Below are positions 1 to 6,008 of a stretch of DNA of 9,356 bases, piece by piece. Source of the DNA: an uncultured Bacteroidales bacterium. Lineage in GTDB: Bacteria; Bacteroidota; Bacteroidia; Bacteroidales; UBA932. The translations under genes were made by a program, and so were the position numbers. Below the pieces are notes generated by a model. The model worked only from the letters and a program-made list of their open reading frames with translations, ran no database searches and was not told the DNA's origin. Location of the stretch: positions 1 to 9,356 of the forward strand of contig CAMKTW010000050.1 in assembly GCA_946415795.1 (NCBI GenBank), in the 5' to 3' direction. Positions within the stretch are counted from its first letter, which is position 1, and each line of letters begins with the position of its first letter.

Positions 1-48
1 AACGAATAAGATGGCCGCTGCCAATGCCATGTTGCAGAGTCTGCGCAT
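1..48 (-). CDS. N-terminus of an exported protein (partial, runs off left edge)
   Basis: Reading leftward from an ATG at 48-46 there are 16 open codons (MRRLCNMALAAAILFV) to the window edge. Two arginines followed by a long Ala/Leu/Ile/Val stretch have the look of a signal peptide. The start lies only 10 nt after the stop of the DUF4465-type gene, so the two are almost certainly co-transcribed under the same cobalamin riboswitch. No Shine-Dalgarno sequence is visible, which is normal in Bacteroidota. The mature domain lies outside the window. From context, a TonB-dependent B12 receptor or another B12-binding lipoprotein would be the first guess, but this is inference only. Confidence 0.6.
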   Translation of the reverse strand, partial: MRRLCNMALAAAILFV

Positions 49-58
49 TTGAGTAAGA

Positions 59-916
59 TTATTTCTCTTCTGCAAGAGGAGTTTCAACAACAATATTGTC
101 GTATGCAAAGTATGCGGGAGCGTTGAAGCCATAATCTCCGTAGCAGTCTTCGGTGCCAAGAACACAGAAGATAATGCCGTTTACAGCGCCCAGTGCACTC
201 AAGTCCCAAGTTCTCCATGCGACCTTCTTTGTTCCGGCCTTGTATGCCTCGGCGTCGTTGCCGTCTATGATTACTACGGTAGAGGTCTTGGTTGCAACAC
301 CTTTAGCGTCAAAACCGACAGCCTTGATAGAGAGCGCGGTGGAGCCGGTGATAGGGCCAAAGAAACCGTCACCGTTGATGCAGGAGTTAAGCACATAGTT
401 GGTCAGGCAGACGTCTATACTTTTGATAATCCGCTCGCTGTTGTCAGCAAATCTGATTCTGGGATATGTGGGGGCGGTTTCTACTTTTGAAGTATTGGTA
501 GGATCTGTACTGCCGTAGTGAACCACGAAATTGCTGCCGCCTCTTGGTGCGACGGGGACTTCAAGCTGACGGGAGCTGGATGCTCCGGTATAGTCTGCAA
601 CCACATAATTTGAGATAACCTCTCCACCACTGGAGAAGCATCTTGAACCCCACGCATCAGGGAAACCGTCAAACCCCAGAGTGGTGTTGGCATCAGCCCA
701 GGTGTAACCCTCTGCGCCAGACCAGGTCCAGGTAGTCTCATCGTAAGATGTACCATAAATCAGCGTGCCGCCATATTGGGGGTTATCGATAAGTGCGCTC
801 CAATAAGCGCCTTCGAAATCTACGGTAGCGGTCTCGGCCTTGGGTTCCTTTTCGCAGGAGAAAAGGATCATTGCTGCAACAGCAGCAAAAGCAAGAAATC
901 TGAATGATTTTTTCAT
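59..916 (-). CDS. DUF4465-type lipoprotein under cobalamin riboswitch control
   Basis: This 285-residue protein starts with a lipoprotein signal peptide: Lys-Lys, a hydrophobic core, then ILFSC with the lipidated Cys at residue 21. The acidic residues after the Cys (CEKEP) resemble a Bacteroidota surface-export signal, so it may sit on the cell surface. The beta-rich body carries features I associate with DUF4465: an N-terminal VDFEGAYW segment (residues 32-39), and a C-terminal WRTWDLSALG (235-244) followed by FNAPAYFAYDNIVV (264-277). An open frame continues upstream to 1099, but that stretch is the riboswitch, so the ATG at 916 directly before the signal peptide is the real start. DUF4465-type lipoproteins recur in B12-uptake loci of gut Bacteroidota, and I recall (unverified) that B12-binding proteins called BtuH come from such loci. 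A cobalamin-binding or cobalamin-capture role is the best inference. The family call is by eye. Confidence 0.8.
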   Translation of the reverse strand: MKKSFRFLAFAAVAAMILFSCEKEPKAETATVDFEGAYWSALIDNPQYGGTLIYGTSYDETTWTWSGAEGYTWADANTTLGFDGFPDAWGSRCFSSGGEVISNYVVADYTGASSSRQLEVPVAPRGGSNFVVHYGSTDPTNTSKVETAPTYPRIRFADNSERIIKSIDVCLTNYVLNSCINGDGFFGPITGSTALSIKAVGFDAKGVATKTSTVVIIDGNDAEAYKAGTKKVAWRTWDLSALGAVNGIIFCVLGTEDCYGDYGFNAPAYFAYDNIVVETPLAEEK

Positions 917-930
917 TGTATTAATTTTAA

Positions 931-956
931 AAATGTAAGTATCCCGTACAACATTT
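931..956 (-). promoter_or_regulatory. Hairpin between riboswitch and start codon (candidate expression platform)
   Basis: On the minus strand AAATGT (956-951) pairs with ACATTT (936-931), then GTA with TAC, closing a 5-nt loop CGGGA (946-942). The hairpin ends 14 nt before the ATG at 916. No T-tract follows it, so it is not an intrinsic terminator. Its place after the B12 box and before the start is where cobalamin riboswitches often carry the hairpin whose loop contacts the aptamer (L13). I could not find a convincing complementary aptamer loop, so the kissing interaction is unproven. Translational rather than transcriptional control is inferred. Confidence 0.4.
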
Positions 957-961
957 AAAAA

Positions 962-1120
962 CAATTGCAGGAGGTCTTCTGGCTCGTTCGCTTCTGCCCG
1001 GTGCCTTCCCGGCCATAAGGCCAGTGGCTTGCGATGCCGGACGTCGTGACCCATCAAGGGCCGGAACTTACAGCAGCGGGTACTGCGCAGGCTTTTCACC
1101 TGACTTCCCTTGTCTGCATT
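962..1120 (-). promoter_or_regulatory. Cobalamin (adenosylcobalamin-type) riboswitch
   Basis: Reading the minus strand, the conserved blocks occur in the right order: GGTGAAAAG (1100-1092), CCCGCTGCTGTAAG (1080-1067), GCCACTGG (1028-1021) and the B12 box AGCCAGAAGACCT (984-972). The ends can close a P1 stem, TGCAG (1118-1114) with CTGCA (970-966). The spacing and these signatures are diagnostic of the cobalamin riboswitch class. It lies in the leader of the DUF4465-type lipoprotein gene, 46 nt before its start. Bound cobalamin is expected to lower expression of that gene and the one after it. Confidence 0.92.
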
Positions 1121-1127
1121 TGCGGTG

Positions 1128-1135
1128 CGAAAGTA
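1128..1135 (-). promoter_or_regulatory. Candidate -7 box for the riboswitch transcript
   Basis: The minus strand reads TACTTTCG just upstream of the aptamer, matching five of the six fixed bases of the Bacteroidota -7 consensus TAnnTTTG. Transcription from it would begin close to the first aptamer helix. I see no good TTTG -33 box at the usual spacing, so this is a weak prediction supported mainly by position. Confidence 0.4.
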
Positions 1136-1170
1136 GCAATAATTACTAAATAACGGTAATATTCCGGTTA

Positions 1171-3447
1171 CTATTGGATGCTGTCTGTGGCGGTGTTATG
1201 CTCTGCGGAGGTCGGGATGGAATCCATCAAAGCCGGTCCTCCTCCTCGCACCCTTTCGCGGAAGATAGACCTGCGGAGGTGGATCTCATTGATGGGATAC
1301 TGCTGCTGAAATATATCCAGGGCTTGCCAGGAATAAGATTCGTTTATCACGGCGGCGACCTCGCTCCTGATATCGTTGCAGGAAGAGCCGACCTTTATGA
1401 TATAGGCGCCGGCATCGATAGTCCACGCAGAAGATGCGCTGTTGAATGAGGCCAGTGCCCTGAAAGGAACAGTGAACGACAACGTGCAGGATTCTCCCGG
1501 TTCAAGATGCGGAGTCTTGGCAAAACCGGCCAGGATAAGCAGCGGCTTGTCCAGGCTGCTCTCCGGAGTCACAGCATAGAGCTGCGCAACTTCACGGCCA
1601 GCACAATTGCCCGCATTTGTAATCTTGACGAATACTCTCATCGAATTGCGGCGGATTATGACCTCCGGTTCGTCATATTCAAAAGTAGTGTAGCTCAGGC
1701 CGTGGCCGAAAGGATAAGACACAGGGCGGTCGAATGAAGTATAGTATCGATAGCCCAGGAATATTCCCTCCTGATACAGGGTATAATCGACGTTGCGCTC
1801 GCCGCGGGAAGCGATTACGGTAGAATCTACCTTAACTATATAATCGGAACGGGTACGACGGGGAATACGGCCCGCCTGCGAAGTGTCGCTCATCTGGCCG
1901 GGACGGGGCCTGTCGCCCCGCTGTCCCGTCATACCGCCAGGAATAGTCGCCCCGGGACGCGCCGGCCCGAATCCTTTGCCGGCACCGGAAGTTCCGGCAG
2001 CAGCACGGATTCTCTCGAACAGTGCCGTATCGGGCCTTGCCGGGAAGTTGCGAGACGAGGGCGAGAGCATATAGTGCTCCGGGAAAGTCACAGTAAGCTT
2101 ACCAGAAGGATTCACAACTCCGGTAATTACGTCTGAGAGGGCGTGCGCCCCTTCTCCACCCGGCGCAAAGGCCAGCAGTATCGCGTCTGGCTTGTCCTTC
2201 CAGCTTGAAGTCTCGATCACGGCGTCTATATTGAGCACCACGATTACATATTTGTCGTCTGCGTGGTATTCGGCGCAGGTGCTGTTTATCAATTGTTCTT
2301 CTTCAGGTGTAAGCAGGAAATCGATGATGGCCCGGTCCCCGTGACCGCTCTGGCGGGTAATGACCACTATAGCCACGTCGCTGCTGTCGGCATCGCTGCA
2401 AATGCGGCAGCCGGCTTCTGTAAGAGCCGCTTCAAGGGCGGGTTTGATGGCGTAGAGCGAATCGTTGGCGGCCTCAAACACACGCACGAATCCTGTAAGT
2501 GAGTCGGTAAGCGGCAGTGCGGCATAACGGTTTTCCAGAAGGATGATGCCGTCGGCGGCAGCATTGCGTGCCACTGCTGCAAAATCTGGTTCCTCGTGAT
2601 CTTCTGAACCGTCATCTCCATTCTTAAAACCGGGAGTGGAAACTATCAGTTTTAGAACGCCTCTGACACTCCGGTCCAATGCTTCTTCGCTCAGCCGGCC
2701 GTCGGCCACAAAAGCTACGATGGAATCGCTCTGGGCTGCAAAAGAGGGCGAGAGCAGGTCGCAGCCGGCGGCAATCTTCCCAGCCGCAACCGTATCGTCA
2801 CAGAAACCGCCAATCACGCCACCGTCATATTTCCACTCATCCCGCAACAGGCGCTGCAGCAGATCCTTGTTGGAAGAAGCCCAAGTGCCGTTAATCTTGT
2901 TTCCGGCAGCCATTACAGCTGCCGGCCTGCTCTCTGCCATAGCAATTTCAAACCCGCGCAGATGCATCTCCCTAAGGGCTCTTGGAGACACGCAGGCGTC
3001 GTATTTGTCGCTGTAGGAGGCCTGATTGGCAGCCGCCAGATATTTCATAGCCGATACTGCCCCTGTCTGGTTGATACCTCTGACCACGGCTGCAGCCGCT
3101 TCGCCAATCACCAGCGGATCTTCGGAAAAAACGCTGGATGCATCACCCGCCAGGATGTTGCGCATCAGACTCATCGAAGGGGCCAGAAGAACGTCTACAC
3201 CTGCATCCACCGCCTGGTGCGCCTGCATCTTTGCAGCCTCCTCTATCAATTCCGTATCCCAGCTAGAAGCCAGCATCAAAGGAGAAGGGAAGCGCGCTTG
3301 GTAAGGCATTATCGTATCGGCGGCTGCCAGCACGACAGAAGGTATGCCCAGCCGCTCTATCGGGCAGGTGCGAATCACCACGGTGCTGTCTTCTCCCATA
3401 AAATCGAAAAAACTGACCACGAGGGCGGCCTTTTCTTCCAGCGTCAT
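1171..3447 (-). CDS. GH3-fold lipoprotein, probable catalytically inactive beta-glucosidase homologue (5' end disrupted)
   Basis: The uninterrupted frame gives 758 residues. The true gene starts at 3616 and is cut by an adapter artefact; correction gives 795 residues with a lipoprotein signal peptide. GH3 architecture is clear. The TIM-barrel domain (about residues 1-270) has FSEDP (107-111), RALREMHLRGFE and LLRDEWKYDGG. The alpha/beta sandwich domain (about 290-460) has VNPSGKLTVTFP. The linker has EGIFLGYRYY and YPFGHGLSYTTFEY. A fibronectin III-like domain follows (about 600-700; GREVAQLY, LAGFAKT, LEPGES). Residues normally needed for catalysis are replaced: SDW (nucleophile Asp) reads GGF at 213-215, Lys-His reads Lys-Tyr at 135-136, GRNFEYYSEDP reads GDASSVFSEDP, the DGP loop is lost, and the acid/base SGEG reads SGHG at 367-370. 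A Gly/Pro/Arg-rich stretch (about 484-533) interrupts the linker. A binding or scaffold role is inferred; the substrate is unknown. Confidence 0.85.
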   Translation of the reverse strand: MTLEEKAALVVSFFDFMGEDSTVVIRTCPIERLGIPSVVLAAADTIMPYQARFPSPLMLASSWDTELIEEAAKMQAHQAVDAGVDVLLAPSMSLMRNILAGDASSVFSEDPLVIGEAAAAVVRGINQTGAVSAMKYLAAANQASYSDKYDACVSPRALREMHLRGFEIAMAESRPAAVMAAGNKINGTWASSNKDLLQRLLRDEWKYDGGVIGGFCDDTVAAGKIAAGCDLLSPSFAAQSDSIVAFVADGRLSEEALDRSVRGVLKLIVSTPGFKNGDDGSEDHEEPDFAAVARNAAADGIILLENRYAALPLTDSLTGFVRVFEAANDSLYAIKPALEAALTEAGCRICSDADSSDVAIVVITRQSGHGDRAIIDFLLTPEEEQLINSTCAEYHADDKYVIVVLNIDAVIETSSWKDKPDAILLAFAPGGEGAHALSDVITGVVNPSGKLTVTFPEHYMLSPSSRNFPARPDTALFERIRAAAGTSGAGKGFGPARPGATIPGGMTGQRGDRPRPGQMSDTSQAGRIPRRTRSDYIVKVDSTVIASRGERNVDYTLYQEGIFLGYRYYTSFDRPVSYPFGHGLSYTTFEYDEPEVIIRRNSMRVFVKITNAGNCAGREVAQLYAVTPESSLDKPLLILAGFAKTPHLEPGESCTLSFTVPFRALASFNSASSAWTIDAGAYIIKVGSSCNDIRSEVAAVINESYSWQALDIFQQQYPINEIHLRRSIFRERVRGGGPALMDSIPTSAEHNTATDSIQ
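1843..2000 (-). other. Gly/Pro/Arg-rich low-complexity insert within the GH3-like protein
   Basis: Residues about 484-535 of the 758-residue frame are dominated by Gly, Pro, Arg, Ala and Gln (for example GFGPARPGATIPGGMTGQRG). They lie between the alpha/beta sandwich domain and the EGIFLGYRYY linker motif. The segment is probably disordered, and the DNA here is visibly more GC-rich than its surroundings. The frame is preserved on both sides, so this is an in-frame insert and not a frameshift. Confidence 0.6.
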
Positions 3448-3470
3448 TGCTTTTACAATCTCATCTATGT

Positions 3471-3510
3471 TAGAAGGGGTCAGCTTGGAGGAACTCTTGC
3501 AGGAAGTCAG
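3471..3510. repeat. 40-bp direct repeat, copy 1 (artefactual duplication)
   Basis: These 40 bp are repeated exactly at 3529-3568, with adapter sequence between the two copies (period 58 bp). Only one copy fits the reading frame of the GH3-like gene. This is the pattern expected from an untrimmed read end joined into an assembly. Confidence 0.93.
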
Positions 3511-3529
3511 ACGTGTGCTCTTCCGATCT
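3507..3529 (+). other. Illumina sequencing adapter remnant (contamination)
   Basis: The 23 bases at 3507-3529 match the 3' end of the Illumina TruSeq read-2 adapter, including acgtgtgctcttccgatct at 3511-3529. This sequence has no biological source. It marks a misassembly and inserts 58 bp (one base out of frame) into the 5' end of the GH3-like gene. Confidence 0.97.
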
Positions 3530-3568
3530 AGAAGGGGTCAGCTTGGAGGAACTCTTGCAGGAAGTCAG
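3529..3568. repeat. 40-bp direct repeat, copy 2 (artefactual duplication)
   Basis: Exact second copy of 3471-3510, directly after the adapter. It encodes the lipobox region (TSCKSSSKLTPS) on the minus strand, in frame with the ATG at 3616. Confidence 0.93.
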
Positions 3569-3634
3569 GATTATTGTCAGCGCCGTCAGGGTCAGCAGTA
3601 TGTTGCGAACGTTCATAAGAGTCGATTTAACCCT

Positions 3635-3642
3635 CAAAATTA
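3635..3642 (-). promoter_or_regulatory. Candidate -7 promoter box for the GH3-like lipoprotein gene
   Basis: The minus strand reads TAATTTTG, a full match to the Bacteroidota -7 consensus TAnnTTTG, 18 nt before the ATG at 3616. No clear TTTG -33 element is visible at about 19-21 nt upstream. The 64-bp region 3617-3680 between the divergent GH3-like and mscS-type genes must hold promoters for both. Confidence 0.45.
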
Positions 3643-3653
3643 GCAATTTTTAT

Positions 3654-3661
3654 TATCTTCG
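3654..3661 (+). promoter_or_regulatory. Candidate -7 promoter box for the mechanosensitive channel gene
   Basis: TATCTTCG on the plus strand matches five of six fixed positions of TAnnTTTG and lies 19 nt before the ATG at 3681. The spacing suits a short leader. A -33 box is not evident, so confidence is limited. Confidence 0.4.
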
Positions 3662-3680
3662 CACGTTTAGCTAACCATTT

Positions 3681-6008
3681 ATGCCGATGAAAAGGATTGT
3701 TTCGGTTATTCTGCTGGCGATGGCACTCGCCCTGCCCGCCAGGGCGGTCGTCAAGGAGAAGAATATGGACCTTACCGTAAAGGAACTCCACGACGATCTC
3801 CAGGCCTACAGGACCAACCTCGAATACAATATCTCACAATACGAGAAGCAGCGTGCCGACTACTGGTCGCAGATGAACAAGTGTATGCACGAATGCCAGG
3901 AGTACACCATCGTGCTCTATACACAGCAGGAGAACCGCTTGTTCGGGCTTTCACAAGCCTGCCAGAATCTGGAAGATTTGATGGACGCCTTTCAGAAGAA
4001 CCAGCATCCCTTCGAGAAATGGAAAGGCAACTTTGACTCCGAGATAGAGCGCTACAACAGGTTGGAAGACCTTCTGGGTCGCATCGACACCCGCACCCTT
4101 ACGAGCAAGGGTGACGAGGCCCGCAAAGCCTGCGTGGAGATTTGCGGAGAGATAAAGGAGCGTCTTACAGAGCTTCAGCAGCAGATAGTGACAAACCAGG
4201 AGCTCTATGAGACTGCCGCCAACCGTATGGCAGAGATGGCCGAATACAACGCCAACCGCTTCGAGAGCATCCGCCACAACGTTTTTATGTCGGGCGGTGA
4301 ATCTTATTTCCAGACACTGGGCAATATCGGCAAGCGCATAAAGGCGGTAATGGATGATATCAGGGCCGGAAGCGGCGCTTCTACAAACAAGACCACCCGC
4401 CGCGAGAACTGGATTATGCTGCTCGCCCTGGGATTGATTGCAGCGGTATCCATCTTCCTTGCCATCCTGACCATAACGGTTTTCCTTCCAAAGAAATATC
4501 TCAAGAACAGAATCATCGACAAAAAGGGCTTTGTCATAGCCGCCGTCGCCTGCACCATCTTCGTGCTGCTGGCATATATAGTCTGCCACACGTTTATGGC
4601 GGGCTTCAACATCCTGCCCTCGGTAGACCTGTTCCTGTATCTGATGTTAATCATAGATATCTTCCTGGTGAGTGTGGCGCTGCGCTGCAATGCCGATGAG
4701 GCGGCGGGTGTGTTCCGTTGCTACATTCCAGTGCTGTTCACGGCTGTCGTGTTCATTTTCGAGCGTCTGACACTGGCCAGCAACAACATCATCAACCTGA
4801 CCATTCCGCCGGTGCTTCTGATATCCTTTATCTGGCAGCTGACGGCAATGGTGCGGCACGGCCGCTGGCGCGAGCGCTTTGCATCTGTGATGATGTGGCT
4901 CACTTGCATAATAACCGGCGCGATGTGTCTGATGGCCTGGTTCGGCTTCACCTTCCTGGCTCTTATGCTGGAGATTTACTGGATTGTACAGCTCACCTGC
5001 CTGCAGGCCGTGACCTGTCTGACATATGTTGTCAAAAAAGACGCACTCAAACACGCCAATGAACACGGGGCCCGCGAGATATGGCTCAATCCGACCGTGG
5101 AAAAACTCATCCTTCCGGTATTTACGGTAGCCACATTCGCAATCAGCTTCCGATGGGCATCGCAGATGTTCAGTATGCGCAGCTGGGCGGAGAACATACT
5201 CCACGCAAATCTGCTGAGCGCAATGACAGGCACCGTAACAGTCACCCTCTCCAAGATACTTATCCTGGTGGCGCTGGCATTCGCCATCATCTGGGCCATC
5301 AATATGATCAAGACCGCCCTTCAGCAGATTTATAAAGAGAATTATACCACCGGGGCAATCCCCCTCTATGTTACTTTGGGCAGCATCTTTATCTGGTTCC
5401 TGTATGCGGTGGTGGTCATCAAGCTCTTCAATATAGACAGCAAGGGTCTAATCGCCGCCGTCGGCGGTTTAGGTGTCGGCCTCGGCTTCGCCCTCAAAGA
5501 TACCATCAACGACCTCCTTTGCGGCCTCACATTGCTTATGGGCCGCGTCCATCTTAACGATTACATCGAGTGCGACGGCATCCGCGGCCGTATCCTGGAC
5601 GTCGGCATCCGAAGCACCACCGTAGATACCCTGGACGGCAGCACGATGTCTTTCCTTAACAGCCAGCTGTTTGCCAAGAACTTTAAAAACATCACCAAGA
5701 GCCACAGTTACGAACTGTGCAAGATACCCGTCAGCGTCAGCTACGGAACCGATATGGACAAGGCCCGTGAGGTTATCCTCAAATCTCTCGAGCCGCTTGA
5801 CAAGAAGTTTTCCCATCGGGATCCCGTGGTTATGGTCTCTAACTTTGCGGACAGCAGCGTTGACCTTGAGGTGCGCGTCTGGCTCACTCCCAAAGAGAAG
5901 ATATCCCTTATGGCGGACATCCGCGAAAAGATATACAATGCATTCAATGCAGAGGGTATAGAAATTCCTTTCCCTCAGTGCGATATTCATATCAAAACGG
6001 AAAAATAG
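3681..6008 (+). CDS. MscS-family mechanosensitive ion channel with large periplasmic domain
   Basis: This 775-residue inner-membrane protein should open under membrane tension to release solutes during hypo-osmotic shock. It has a signal peptide (ending near ALPARA, residue 22), then a charged, Gln/Glu-rich helical, partly coiled-coil periplasmic region (about 25-235). About eleven hydrophobic segments follow, near 244-270, 283-307, 313-334, 347-366, 370-390, 402-428, 430-451, 474-493, 518-543, 558-583 and 588-620. The last is the MscS pore helix, rich in Ala and Gly (IAAVGGLGVGLGFALKDTIND). The cytoplasmic MscS beta domain starts at GRVHLNDYIE, and the alpha/beta end domain runs to the C-terminus (IPFPQCDIHIKTE). 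The layout resembles the long MscK/MscM class, though shorter than the E. coli members. A start at the second ATG (3687, MKRIV) is equally possible. The stop abuts the metY start with no gap, suggesting one transcript. Confidence 0.9.
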   Translation: MPMKRIVSVILLAMALALPARAVVKEKNMDLTVKELHDDLQAYRTNLEYNISQYEKQRADYWSQMNKCMHECQEYTIVLYTQQENRLFGLSQACQNLEDLMDAFQKNQHPFEKWKGNFDSEIERYNRLEDLLGRIDTRTLTSKGDEARKACVEICGEIKERLTELQQQIVTNQELYETAANRMAEMAEYNANRFESIRHNVFMSGGESYFQTLGNIGKRIKAVMDDIRAGSGASTNKTTRRENWIMLLALGLIAAVSIFLAILTITVFLPKKYLKNRIIDKKGFVIAAVACTIFVLLAYIVCHTFMAGFNILPSVDLFLYLMLIIDIFLVSVALRCNADEAAGVFRCYIPVLFTAVVFIFERLTLASNNIINLTIPPVLLISFIWQLTAMVRHGRWRERFASVMMWLTCIITGAMCLMAWFGFTFLALMLEIYWIVQLTCLQAVTCLTYVVKKDALKHANEHGAREIWLNPTVEKLILPVFTVATFAISFRWASQMFSMRSWAENILHANLLSAMTGTVTVTLSKILILVALAFAIIWAINMIKTALQQIYKENYTTGAIPLYVTLGSIFIWFLYAVVVIKLFNIDSKGLIAAVGGLGVGLGFALKDTINDLLCGLTLLMGRVHLNDYIECDGIRGRILDVGIRSTTVDTLDGSTMSFLNSQLFAKNFKNITKSHSYELCKIPVSVSYGTDMDKAREVILKSLEPLDKKFSHRDPVVMVSNFADSSVDLEVRVWLTPKEKISLMADIREKIYNAFNAEGIEIPFPQCDIHIKTEK

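Larger units (their letters stand above)
3470..3616 (-). pseudogene. Displaced true 5' end of the GH3-like lipoprotein gene (frame broken by adapter)
   Basis: From ATG at 3616 the minus strand encodes MNVRNILLTLTALTIILTSC followed by KSSSKLTPS, a textbook lipoprotein signal peptide with the lipidated Cys at residue 20. It then enters adapter sequence (RSEEHTS, the familiar translation of the Illumina adapter) and stops at 3472-3470 after 48 residues. Deleting the 58 bp 3471-3528 joins SKLTPS to NIDEIVKA-MTLEEKAALV in frame, giving one 795-residue protein. The apparent break is therefore a read or assembly artefact, not a biological pseudogene. Confidence 0.9.

Noticed and set aside
917..1099. 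Open frame extending the DUF4465-type lipoprotein upstream by 61 residues
   Set aside because: It reads through the cobalamin riboswitch, and the encoded residues would bury the signal peptide that starts at 916.
2962..3531. Plus-strand ORFs across the GH3-like gene 5' end, including ones running through the adapter
   Set aside because: They are antisense to a clear GH3 frame and incorporate artificial adapter sequence (translations such as VRRVLFRSR).
3471..3568. The 40-bp direct repeat as a target-site duplication, attachment site or phase-variation element
   Set aside because: The intervening DNA is sequencing adapter, and collapsing one copy restores the reading frame exactly.
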